Assembly (NCBI GenBank): GCA_020201015.1
Contig: JAIVHN010000237.1
Span: 1-15,856, forward strand
Length of the DNA stretch: 15,856 nt
Reading direction: 5' to 3'
DNA from: Spirochaeta sp.
GTDB lineage: Bacteria; Spirochaetota; Spirochaetia; DSM-27196; SLAA01
Position numbers and translations under genes: made by a program. This document shows, piece by piece, positions 7,063 to 13,477 of this stretch (within the stretch, counting starts at the first letter, position 1; each line of letters begins with the position of its first letter). Below the pieces are notes generated by a model. It did not search any database. It saw only the letters and a program-made list of their open reading frames with translations, and was not told where the DNA came from.

Positions 7063-7866
7063 TCAACGAATAAAAGCGCGAATCTTATTGTTGATATACT
7101 CCACAGCCCAGACCATGACAAAAATCAAAATAGTAATTGTGAGCGTCTCATCAAAAGCTAGCATCCGAGTCGAACGTACCAGTTCAAGGCCTATACCACC
7201 CGCACCGACAACACCTAGAACCGCAGAGTAGCGGATATTGATATCTAAGCGAAACAAAGACCAGGACACAAGCGCCGGTGTTACCGAAGGTATAATTGCC
7301 TTACTTATAATCTGCAGAGGTGTTGCTCCGGTGGCGGAAACAGCCTCTATCTGTCCCCTGTCTATTTCCTCTATGGACTCGGCAAATACCTTACCAAGCA
7401 TTCCAATGCTGTTTATCGCGAGCGCTAAAATCCCCGGCAAAGGCCCAAGACCCACAGCCACGATAAACAACAGAGCCCAAATCAGCGCCGGTACGGCCCG
7501 GGTGAAGGCTGAGAACACCTTGAGCGCAATCTCTAAGGTCACGTGCGGGGTAATGTTGTGTGCCGCCAACACACCTACGACCAGTGAAAAAATTACACCT
7601 AAAAAAGTTCCAAGGATCGCAACATAGAGCGTCTCTATAGCGGGGCCAATTATTCGTCCAAAAATGCTAAAGTCCGGTGGAAACATCTGACCGAGCATAA
7701 CCACCAGACGCGCACCGCCTTCAATAATGCGGGCAATATCCAGGTTCATCCCCAGAATACTCGCAACAAACAGTGCGGTAAGACCAAGTGCCCACCACAA
7801 CGGCACAAGCCGCCGCATAGGGGAACGGCCATAAAGATCTTGTGCTACAATTTTTAGGTCACTCAT
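7063..7866 (-). CDS. phnE: phosphonate ABC transporter permease PhnE (second copy)
   Basis: Inner-membrane permease of a phosphonate-type ABC importer, 267 residues, which is normal for the family. It has about six hydrophobic helices. The binding-protein-dependent permease signature IEAVSATGATPLQIISKAIIP is the cytoplasmic loop that contacts the ATPase, and a downstream LDINIRYSAVLGVVGAGGIG is typical of PhnE. The ATG at 7866 overlaps the stop of the first phnE by four bases (ATGA), so the two are translationally coupled. Together the two permeases should form a heterodimer driven by PhnC. No C-P lyase or other phosphonate-breaking gene is visible, so the true substrate (phosphonate, phosphite or a related oxyanion) is open. 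Confidence 0.93.
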   Translation of the reverse strand: MSDLKIVAQDLYGRSPMRRLVPLWWALGLTALFVASILGMNLDIARIIEGGARLVVMLGQMFPPDFSIFGRIIGPAIETLYVAILGTFLGVIFSLVVGVLAAHNITPHVTLEIALKVFSAFTRAVPALIWALLFIVAVGLGPLPGILALAINSIGMLGKVFAESIEEIDRGQIEAVSATGATPLQIISKAIIPSVTPALVSWSLFRLDINIRYSAVLGVVGAGGIGLELVRSTRMLAFDETLTITILIFVMVWAVEYINNKIRAFIR

Positions 7867-8663
7867 ATCAGACGCCCCCGCAGCTTGGCGGTGACAAACT
7901 CAATTGCCAAAATCAAACCAAGAATCCAGAGTATTGCTACCGCCGCTTCCTGGTAGCGAAAGAGCCGTACCGAAGTCGACAGAGTAAAACCAAGCCCCCC
8001 GGCGCCGACTAATCCAACAACCGCCGCCGACCTTATATTCAAGTCAAACCTATACAGCGACCACGAGACAAAGCTGGGTGAAAACTGTGGCACAACGCCT
8101 TTCATCATCACCGCAAAGGTACCGGCACCGGTTGCCCGCACAGCCTCAATCTGCCCAGCATCGATGTCCTCGATGCTGTCGGCATAGGACTTAATGAGCA
8201 TCCCAGCTCCCGAAAGCCCCAGTGCAATTGTCCCCGCAAAGGGGCCAATACCGACTATAGATACGAGCAACAAGGCCCACACAAGGGGTGGAATGGTTCG
8301 CATAAACACCGCCACTGCTCGGGCAACCTGCATGACTACCGGGCTTGGGCTTATGTTTCGAGCAGCAAAGAAGCCCAATGGGGCGGAAAACACTACCGAC
8401 AAGAAGGTGCCAGCATAACTCATAGCGATGGTTTCTACAGTTGGGCCCAAAAAGCGGCGCCAAACCGAGAACTGCGGCGGCAGCAGGTCCTCGGTGAGGA
8501 ACTTCAGTATATTGGGAATACCTCGGTACAAATCCTGAATGCGAAACCCTGTCCCATGCACACTTACCAGAACGGCTACGGTGAAACCAAGAACTATGAG
8601 CCGTACAATTCGTCGCCGACGGACGAGATTTCGCCGGGTATACTCAAGTACGCCGTCACTCAT
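7863..8663 (-). CDS. phnE: phosphonate ABC transporter permease PhnE (first copy)
   Basis: Second inner-membrane permease of the importer, 266 residues from the chosen start. The ATG at 8663 follows AAAGGAGAT at good distance and overlaps the phnC stop by eight bases. A GTG further upstream (8684) lies inside the ribosome binding site region and is less likely. A basic N-terminus (RRNLVRRRR) precedes the first helix. The EAA-type loop reads IEAVRATGAGTFAVMMKGVV, and RFDLNIRSAAVVGLVGAGG follows. It is homologous to the downstream permease yet clearly diverged, consistent with an old duplication and a heterodimeric channel. Confidence 0.93.
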   Translation of the reverse strand: MSDGVLEYTRRNLVRRRRIVRLIVLGFTVAVLVSVHGTGFRIQDLYRGIPNILKFLTEDLLPPQFSVWRRFLGPTVETIAMSYAGTFLSVVFSAPLGFFAARNISPSPVVMQVARAVAVFMRTIPPLVWALLLVSIVGIGPFAGTIALGLSGAGMLIKSYADSIEDIDAGQIEAVRATGAGTFAVMMKGVVPQFSPSFVSWSLYRFDLNIRSAAVVGLVGAGGLGFTLSTSVRLFRYQEAAVAILWILGLILAIEFVTAKLRGRLI

Positions 8664-9426
8664 CAATCTGATCTCCTTTCTCACCGTACAGATCTCGAAT
8701 GACCTCGTCGGTCACCTCTTCCGGCTTCCCAATGAAGGTGATCTCACCGTCCTTAAGTCCAACAATGCGGTCTGCAAAACGTTTCGCATAATCCACCTGA
8801 TGGAGATTAACAATACAGGTTATATTTTCCTCGCGTGTCACTTCATGGAGGTAGTTCATCACGGTGTCGGAAGCCTTTGGGTCCAAACTCGCAATGGGCT
8901 CGTCGGCAAGTACCAGACGCGCGTTCTGGGCTATGGCCTTTGCAATGCCAACCCGTTGTTGCTGCCCGCCCGAGAGCTGGTCCGCACGCTTAAAGCGCTG
9001 CTCGCCCAACCCCACCCGAATCAACAACTCAACCGCCCGCTCGCGATCTTGTTTAGAATAGAGCCCCAAGGCACCGGAAATGCTCGACATGTATCCAAGG
9101 CGTCCGAGCAGCACATTCTCTACGGTGCTAAGCCGCTTTACCAGATTGTATCCTTGGAAAATCATACCAAGCTCGCGGCGCAAACGACGTAGCTTAGCTC
9201 CAGTAATTTTACTTATATCGGACCCGTTATACACAATGCGGCCACCACTCGGCTCAAATAGATGGTTTATGCAGCGTAAAAAGGTGGACTTACCGGCACC
9301 GCTTGAGCCAATCATGACCAGAAACTCACCCGGCATCACATCAATGCTGACGCCGCGCAAGGCTCTGGTTCCGTCCGGAAAGGTCTTTTTGAGATCGGTT
9401 ACCGAGAGAATGGGTTGTACAGACAT
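8656..9426 (-). CDS. phnC: phosphonate ABC transporter ATP-binding protein PhnC
   Basis: Cytoplasmic ATPase that powers the two PhnE permeases, 256 residues. Motifs are complete: Walker A GSSGAGKST (40-48), Q-loop FQGYNLV (Q91), signature LSGGQQQRVG (151-160), Walker B LVLADEP with the catalytic Glu176, D-loop SLDP, and H-loop His209 (NLHQ). The start at 9426 is chosen because AAGGA lies about ten bases upstream and the family begins at this point. The open frame extends 29 codons further upstream without family resemblance. It overlaps phnE by eight bases and is separated from phnD by 105 bases that hold a hairpin. Confidence 0.95.
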   Translation of the reverse strand: MSVQPILSVTDLKKTFPDGTRALRGVSIDVMPGEFLVMIGSSGAGKSTFLRCINHLFEPSGGRIVYNGSDISKITGAKLRRLRRELGMIFQGYNLVKRLSTVENVLLGRLGYMSSISGALGLYSKQDRERAVELLIRVGLGEQRFKRADQLSGGQQQRVGIAKAIAQNARLVLADEPIASLDPKASDTVMNYLHEVTREENITCIVNLHQVDYAKRFADRIVGLKDGEITFIGKPEEVTDEVIRDLYGEKGDQIDE

Positions 9427-9467
9427 TAGGTGATCTTCCTTATTCAGTTGAGTAATCAAACAAGAAG

Positions 9468-9501
9468 GCCGTCGGAGCCCACTCATGTGGACCCCGACGG
9501 C
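9468..9501 (-). promoter_or_regulatory. intercistronic hairpin between phnD and phnC
   Basis: GCCGTCGG (9468-9475) and CCGACGGC (9494-9501) form a perfect 8-bp stem. Within it CCAC and GTGG can add four more pairs around a TCAT loop. On the minus strand the stem is followed by CTTCTTGTTTG, U-rich but not a clean U-run. It probably protects the phnD message or attenuates read-through so that binding protein exceeds ATPase and permeases. That is a common arrangement in ABC importer operons, but it is inferred here. Confidence 0.55.
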
Positions 9502-9531
9502 ACGTAAAACCACGTACGAAACGATCTGTGC

Positions 9532-10272
9532 TTAGAGCCCGAGCCGTTCCTGTGTATCACGAACAACGTCGTAGGCACTGTCGTCTACCGCGACAAAACC
9601 GTCATGGTAGTTGTGGGCCTCAAGAAAGCCACGGTCGTCAAAGCTCATATACGCATTAAGAAGCGCCTCTTTCAGGCTTTCGGGAAGGTCTCCGCGGTAA
9701 GCTTCGGGTGAGCGGGGAATAGGGTCAGTCTCAGCAACCACTACAATATCTTCAATTCCTGGGTACTCCGCCGCTCGCATGCGCTGTATTTGGCTGTCCG
9801 AGACTGAAGCTGCGTCTACATCGCCATTAATAACGTAGCGTACCGAGGCGTCGTGGCCTCCACTGAAAATGACGTTCCCAAACATTTCGTCAAGCTCTTC
9901 ATCTGTTGTGTCAAAAGCTCCGAGCATCATTGCGCGAGGGAAGAGGTACCCGGAACCGGATGCCGGGTCTACCCATGCAAAGGTGGTTCCAACCACATCC
10001 TCAAGGCTCTCAATGCCGGTGTCTTTGTGGGTAATAATAAAACTCTTGTAGGTTGGTGCACTTGCATCGCGCACGCCCTGAACAAAGGCTTCTGCATTCG
10101 CACGTTCGGCGGCCATTACGTAGGCCGACGGCCCAAACTTTGACACCTCAATGTGACCAAATCTCATGGCCTCGACCATAGCAGTGAAATCATTGCCGAA
10201 AAAGAGCTCTACCTCGGTTCCAAGCTCCTCCTCCATGTGTGCCAGGAATGGTTCGTAACGTTCCATCATCAC
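9532..10272 (-). CDS. phnD: phosphonate-binding protein PhnD, lacking its signal peptide (5'-truncated)
   Basis: Substrate-binding protein of the importer, 246 residues against about 300-330 for the family. Family features are RYEPFLAHMEEELG near the start, EAMRFGHIEVSKFGPSAYV, WVDPASGSGYLFPRAMM and GGHDASVRYVINGDVDAASV. It starts at GTG 10272 (then ATG 10269 and 10266) with a strong AGGAGG at 10286-10281. No signal peptide is present, so as written it could not reach the periplasm. PhnD-like sequence continues upstream in frame (RFSIPEEDQAV, resembling the family's conserved I-P-x-E-D) until a TAA at 10303-10305, so the ribosome site is itself former coding sequence. A short reading start ATGCGTAAA in another frame lies just before it. 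I infer loss of the export signal by deletion or sequence error; residual translation is possible. Confidence 0.8.
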   Translation of the reverse strand: MMMERYEPFLAHMEEELGTEVELFFGNDFTAMVEAMRFGHIEVSKFGPSAYVMAAERANAEAFVQGVRDASAPTYKSFIITHKDTGIESLEDVVGTTFAWVDPASGSGYLFPRAMMLGAFDTTDEELDEMFGNVIFSGGHDASVRYVINGDVDAASVSDSQIQRMRAAEYPGIEDIVVVAETDPIPRSPEAYRGDLPESLKEALLNAYMSFDDRGFLEAHNYHDGFVAVDDSAYDVVRDTQERLGL

Positions 10273-10358
10273 CGCTTGGTCCTCCTCTGGGATTGAAAAT
10301 CTTTACGCATTACTAACATAATACGGGTGAAATTGCCCGCGGACGCGGTATCGTCCCC

Positions 10359-10380
10359 CCAAGCGTCCCACCAAGCGTCC
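10359..10380. repeat. short 12-bp-period repeat upstream of phnD
   Basis: CCAAGCGTCC occurs at 10359-10368 and again at 10371-10380, with a third degenerate unit to the left (TATCGTCC, about 10349-10356). It lies in the noncoding gap between phnD and the upstream hypothetical gene. Apart from the phnD ribosome site, nothing else was recognised in 10287-10389. The repeat may be a remnant of local slippage or a weak operator; no function can be assigned. Confidence 0.5.
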
Positions 10381-10389
10381 AACTGCGCG

Positions 10390-10788
10390 TCACGAACCCC
10401 CTAACCCCAAATCACCATGGATCTTGAACTGGCGCCGATCACGGGTTACCTCGAGCTGGCGCTGCGGGAAATACACCGGCAGCAGCTCGCTCACCTTCTC
10501 GACCGCAACTTGGTCAATCTCTTCCTCCACATCGTCAGGCACCTCGGTCAGTGTCTTAATATCCACCGCTACAAGATACCCACGGCCTAACTCCGAGCCG
10601 TATCCGGCAGTGAAGTCTGCCCCAACCGCGAAGAGGCCACTTTGTTCCGGATTTGCGGTGCTTCCATCTGCGGCTCGAGCTGGATGCAAGGGATACCTGT
10701 CGCCAAAACGGTCTTCAAGATAGGCGTCAACCTCATCAAAGAGGTGCTTCATTTTGTCGTCAAATTCCTGCAGTTTTGGATGTCTCAT
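10390..10788 (-). CDS. conserved hypothetical protein (132 aa)
   Basis: No function recognised. From ATG 10788 the protein reads MRHPKLQEFDDKMKHLFDEV and then YPLHPARAADGSTANPEQSG. It continues LFAVGADFTAGYGSELGRGY and ends in KIHGDLGLGGS. It is soluble and acidic, without signal peptide or membrane helices. The RYPLHP, GLFxVGAxFxAGYG and GRGY segments look conserved, and I associate this pattern with a spirochaete-restricted family, from memory only. AGGAG sits just one base before this ATG, which is too close. A later in-frame ATG at 10752 (Met13) is possible, as is initiation at an upstream TTG (10839). It points the same way as the phn genes, 117 bases ahead of phnD, so it could share their transcript. 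Confidence 0.7.
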   Translation of the reverse strand: MRHPKLQEFDDKMKHLFDEVDAYLEDRFGDRYPLHPARAADGSTANPEQSGLFAVGADFTAGYGSELGRGYLVAVDIKTLTEVPDDVEEEIDQVAVEKVSELLPVYFPQRQLEVTRDRRQFKIHGDLGLGGS

Positions 10789-10875
10789 GCTCCTAACATA
10801 TTCGAAAGATGCTAAATGCGAAAGGCGGAATATGGGCAAACCTTAGCCTATTTGGTTAGCCATTCACTCTTTCTA

Positions 10876-10905
10876 TTGATAAACCACGGTGTGCGGTTGT
10901 ACAAT
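10876..10905 (+). promoter_or_regulatory. sigma70-type promoter of the Mrp-like operon
   Basis: TTGATA (10876-10881), an 18-base spacer and TACAAT (10900-10905), each five of six to consensus. It is placed about 57 bases before the mrpE ATG. It lies in the only sizeable gap before the operon (10789-10962) and is the best promoter seen in the window. It fits a leader of about 50 bases with GGAG before the first start. Confidence 0.65.
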
Positions 10906-10962
10906 GCGCCTACGTCAGACTAAAGACCTGATGCTCATTCCGCACATTATTTGGAGAGCACC

Positions 10963-11475
10963 ATGAAATTTCTTGACATACGGTCGCTAAAGCGGCAAAT
11001 CATTCCGTTTTTACTCCTGTTAGGCTTCTGGTTGTTGCTTGCACCCGACCGCACGCCCGAGTCTATTGGCATTGGTATTCTTGTAGCTTGGGGAGTGACG
11101 GTTTTCTCGAAGAGCCTCCTCTTTACCGGTGCTGAAATGCCACTATATCGCTTGGAAAATTTCCTCATGTTCCTTGGTTACCTCGTTGTACTCATTATTG
11201 AGATTATTAAGTCAAATATCGATGTCGCTCGGATCGTACTGAGTCCCAAAATGCCGATACAACCCGAGTTCATTCGAGTTCCTATTCGCATTAAGAACGA
11301 GGTCAATCGCGTTATTCTGGGAAACTCAATCACCCTGACTCCAGGAACACTCACCGTAGAGATTACCGATGAGTACTGCCTGGTGCACGCCCTCACCAAG
11401 CACGCTAGAGATGCCCTGAACGATAGCTTTGTTACCCGGTGGGTAAAAAGAATAGATGAGGGGCTTGAATCATGA
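10963..11475 (+). CDS. mrpE: Na+/H+ antiporter subunit MrpE/MnhE (MbhA-like)
   Basis: First gene of the antiporter operon, 170 residues, the usual size. It has two or three N-terminal hydrophobic helices (about 13-28, 32-48 and 67-86), then a soluble part with ILGNSITLTPGTLTVEI, the hallmark of MrpE. This subunit scaffolds the membrane arm and carries no catalytic residue. The start at 10963 is preceded by TTGGAG eight bases upstream; a TTG at 10951 in the same frame is inside that site and is disfavoured. It overlaps the next gene by four bases (ATGA). Confidence 0.93.
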   Translation: MKFLDIRSLKRQIIPFLLLLGFWLLLAPDRTPESIGIGILVAWGVTVFSKSLLFTGAEMPLYRLENFLMFLGYLVVLIIEIIKSNIDVARIVLSPKMPIQPEFIRVPIRIKNEVNRVILGNSITLTPGTLTVEITDEYCLVHALTKHARDALNDSFVTRWVKRIDEGLES

Positions 11476-11744
11476 CCGTAGTCAACATGGCAGTCGTTGT
11501 CGCGGCAAGCAGTCTCGCCCTTCTTACCTTTGCCTCTTTGTACCGCGCTTACGCCGGCCCTACCGCAGCAGATAGGGTTGTCTCTATAAATGTGATAACA
11601 ACCAAAGTTACAATGTTGATTGTACTATTGGCAGTCATTACCGGTCAGAATATGTTCGTAGATGTGGCGCTCATTTATGCAATGATGGGATTCATTGCGA
11701 CTGTGTGCGTGGCTAAGTATATAGACCGTGGCGAGTTAGGATAG
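11472..11744 (+). CDS. mrpF: antiporter subunit MrpF/MnhF (MbhB-like)
   Basis: A 90-residue integral membrane protein with three hydrophobic helices (about 3-23, 35-56 and 61-82). The central stretch RAYAGPTAADRVVSINVITT matches the family's conserved R-x-x-x-G-P-[ST]-x-x-D-R-V. It forms part of the small-subunit bundle that, in Mrp and Mbh structures, shapes the sodium-translocation half. Its start overlaps the mrpE stop by four bases and mrpG follows 12 bases later. Confidence 0.92.
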   Translation: MTVVNMAVVVAASSLALLTFASLYRAYAGPTAADRVVSINVITTKVTMLIVLLAVITGQNMFVDVALIYAMMGFIATVCVAKYIDRGELG

Positions 11745-11756
11745 GAGAGACCAATC

Positions 11757-12080
11757 ATGCTATCGACCATTCTTATTGTGTTTTTTCTCGCCACGGGGTT
11801 GTTCTTTTTTTTAGTCGGCACTGTAGGTTTATTGCGTCTGCCGGACGCCTTCACCCGAATGCACGCCACCACGAAGTGTGACACGCTTGGAGAAGGTCTT
11901 GTCTTGGTGGCTCTTATCATCTACTTTGGACCGACCTTACTTAGTGTTAAGTTGTTTCTCATTGTAGTCTTCGTATGGCTAACGAATCCTACCGCAGCGC
12001 ATATCATTGCTAAAGCCGCGTACCGCAATGCCGAGGCAGAGGGCACCAAGCTACCCGAGATCACCGAACTGAAGGAATAA
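11757..12080 (+). CDS. mrpG: antiporter subunit MrpG/MnhG (MbhC-like)
   Basis: A 107-residue membrane protein with three helices. The signature GTVGLLRLPDAFTRMHATTK contains the invariant G-x-x-x-L-R-[LF]-P-D-x-[FY]-x-R-x-H of MrpG. The next helix continues DTLGEGLVLVALI. AGGAG lies just before the ATG. The last third is a short polar tail (about 90-107). It is packed with MrpE and MrpF in known complexes; no enzymatic residue is expected. Confidence 0.93.
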   Translation: MLSTILIVFFLATGLFFFLVGTVGLLRLPDAFTRMHATTKCDTLGEGLVLVALIIYFGPTLLSVKLFLIVVFVWLTNPTAAHIIAKAAYRNAEAEGTKLPEITELKE

Positions 12081-12092
12081 GGAGCTAACCGC

Positions 12093-12332
12093 ATGCAAAT
12101 TCTCAACCTCATTCTGGTTGTATTCCTCATTCTTTGCGCCATTGCCGCTGGCCGCACAAAAGATCTTGTGAGCGCAGTGGTAATTTTTGCTTCCTACAGC
12201 TTGGTTATGGCAGTTTTATGGCTTATGCTCCAGTCGCCAGATGTCGCAATGACCGAGGCTGCAATTGGAGCCGGGGTAACCACAATAATGTTTGTTGCCG
12301 TCATTAGCCGAACATCAAGGATAGAGAAATGA
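12093..12332 (+). CDS. mbhD: DUF4040/MbhD-type subunit (split MrpA C-terminal segment)
   Basis: A 79-residue protein with three helices, containing RTKDLVSAVVIFASYSLVMA and SPDVAMTEAAIGAGVTTIMF. The second motif (D-V-A-x-T-E-A-x-x-G) is the core of DUF4040, which in classical Mrp is the region following the antiporter-like domain of MrpA and in archaeal Mbh is the separate subunit MbhD. Here it stands as its own gene with AAGGAG before the ATG, and it overlaps the next gene by four bases. The split form is one line of evidence that the operon is Mbh/Mbx-like rather than a standard mrpABCDEFG cluster. Confidence 0.88.
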   Translation: MQILNLILVVFLILCAIAAGRTKDLVSAVVIFASYSLVMAVLWLMLQSPDVAMTEAAIGAGVTTIMFVAVISRTSRIEK

Positions 12333-12640
12333 AACATGCCTTTCTCATTGTAACACTTGCTGGCCTGCTGATAGTAATGTCCTACAGTTTCATTCAAATG
12401 CCAGCCATAGGTAGCGAAGAACACCCTGCCTTTAATGAGGTGTCGCAGTACTACCTTCAACGCACGGCACAGGACACAAACGCTCTAAACGTTGTGGCTG
12501 TAATAATAACCGACTACCGAGCACTCGACACACTGGGCGAGGCGACGGTGCTCTTCACCTCGGTTGCCGCAGTGCTGAGCGTTCTGGTAGTGGCTCATCC
12601 TAAACCGAACAAGAAGATGGACGAGGAAAATCATGGATGA
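12329..12640 (+). CDS. mbhE: MbhE-type subunit (split MrpA C-terminal segment)
   Basis: A 103-residue protein with an N-terminal helix (about 4-24), a polar extracytoplasmic stretch with YLQRTAQDTNALNVVAVIIT, and then DYRALDTLGEATVLFTSVAA leading into a second helix. N-x-V-x-x-I-[IL]-x-D-[FY]-R-x-x-D-T-x-G-E is the conserved motif of the very C-terminus of MrpA and of MbhE. It completes the MrpA C-terminal module together with the preceding gene. It overlaps mrpB by eight bases. Fully consistent with the Mbh gene order. Confidence 0.88.
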   Translation: MKHAFLIVTLAGLLIVMSYSFIQMPAIGSEEHPAFNEVSQYYLQRTAQDTNALNVVAVIITDYRALDTLGEATVLFTSVAAVLSVLVVAHPKPNKKMDEENHG

Positions 12641-13061
12641 TCAAATAGTACGGGTGATTAGCCGAATTATTATTCCCTTCATTCAGGTGTATGGAATCTT
12701 TGTGGTTATGCATGGGCACCTTTCACCCGGCGGTGGATTCCCCGGTGGAGCCATTCTTGGTGCAAGCATAATTCTTTATACGCTGGCCTTTGGTGCCGAG
12801 GCCGGTGCCAAAATGATACCGCACAGAACTTCAAAATGGCTTGAAAGTGGTGCCATTCTGTTGTATATAGCCATTGGGTTAGTTGGAATTGGCGTCGGCC
12901 GCACCTTCCTCACCAATCGTGCAGCCGGATTCCCTATGGGCGAGCTTGGAAATGTCATTAGTGCAGGCTTCATACCTTTCATCACAATTGCCATCGGGAT
13001 CAAAGTTGCCAGCACTATGATCACGCTCTTTCACACCATGATCGGAAAGGATCCGCATTGA
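12633..13061 (+). CDS. mrpB: antiporter subunit MrpB/MnhB (MbhF-like)
   Basis: A 142-residue membrane protein with four helices. It carries YGIFVVMHGHLSPGGGFPGG, the diagnostic MrpB segment (H-G-x-x-S-P-G-G-G-F-x-G-G), then GAILGASIILYTLAFG. In Mrp/Mbh structures this subunit lines the proposed sodium path. It overlaps the preceding gene by eight bases and the following one by one base, so translation is probably coupled. Confidence 0.95.
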   Translation: MDDQIVRVISRIIIPFIQVYGIFVVMHGHLSPGGGFPGGAILGASIILYTLAFGAEAGAKMIPHRTSKWLESGAILLYIAIGLVGIGVGRTFLTNRAAGFPMGELGNVISAGFIPFITIAIGIKVASTMITLFHTMIGKDPH

Positions 13062-13477
13062 TGCACTCCTTATGGATCGAGTTTCTCGATCATGTAAACT
13101 ACATCGGTGCCGCCTGCCTGTTCGTTGTTGGGCTTTATACGGTAATTACCCACTCTAATCTCATAAAAAAAATCATCGGCATTAACATTATGGAGACCTC
13201 GGTTTTTCTCTTATTCGTTTCCATTGGTTTTGTAAGTGGCGCTAAGCCACCGATATTGGCCGTTGGCGAGCCCGGCGGCTTTTTTGTGAATCCACTTCCC
13301 TCGGCACTCATACTTACCGGCATTGTGGTGGGAGTTGCAATAACGGTATACGGTCTCAGCATGGTCATCCAAATCCATAAGGAATACGGCACCATAGAAT
13401 TAGACGAAATTGTAGAGACTGAAAAAGAGATAAAGACTCAAATATTCAGGAAGCAGGACGACACTTCACATGTTTAG
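13061..13477 (+). CDS. mrpC: antiporter subunit MrpC/MnhC (NuoK-like, MbhG-like)
   Basis: A 138-residue NuoK-like subunit with three helices. It has LIKKIIGINIMETSVFLLFV, in which the Glu is the conserved acidic residue of the second helix. GAKPPI and NPLPSALILTGIVVGVAITV follow, the latter matching the N-P-[LV]-P-x-A-L-[IV]-L-T-[AG]-I-V-[VI] signature. ATG 13061 is chosen because AAGGA (13047-13051) lies nine bases upstream; a TTG one codon earlier is possible. It ends in an acidic cytoplasmic tail and overlaps mrpD by eight bases. Confidence 0.95.
   Translation: MHSLWIEFLDHVNYIGAACLFVVGLYTVITHSNLIKKIIGINIMETSVFLLFVSIGFVSGAKPPILAVGEPGGFFVNPLPSALILTGIVVGVAITVYGLSMVIQIHKEYGTIELDEIVETEKEIKTQIFRKQDDTSHV

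Noticed and set aside
8663..8684. Start of the first phnE at the GTG at 8684
   Set aside because: That GTG overlaps the AAAGGAGAT that serves the ATG at 8663, and the extra seven residues are not family-like.
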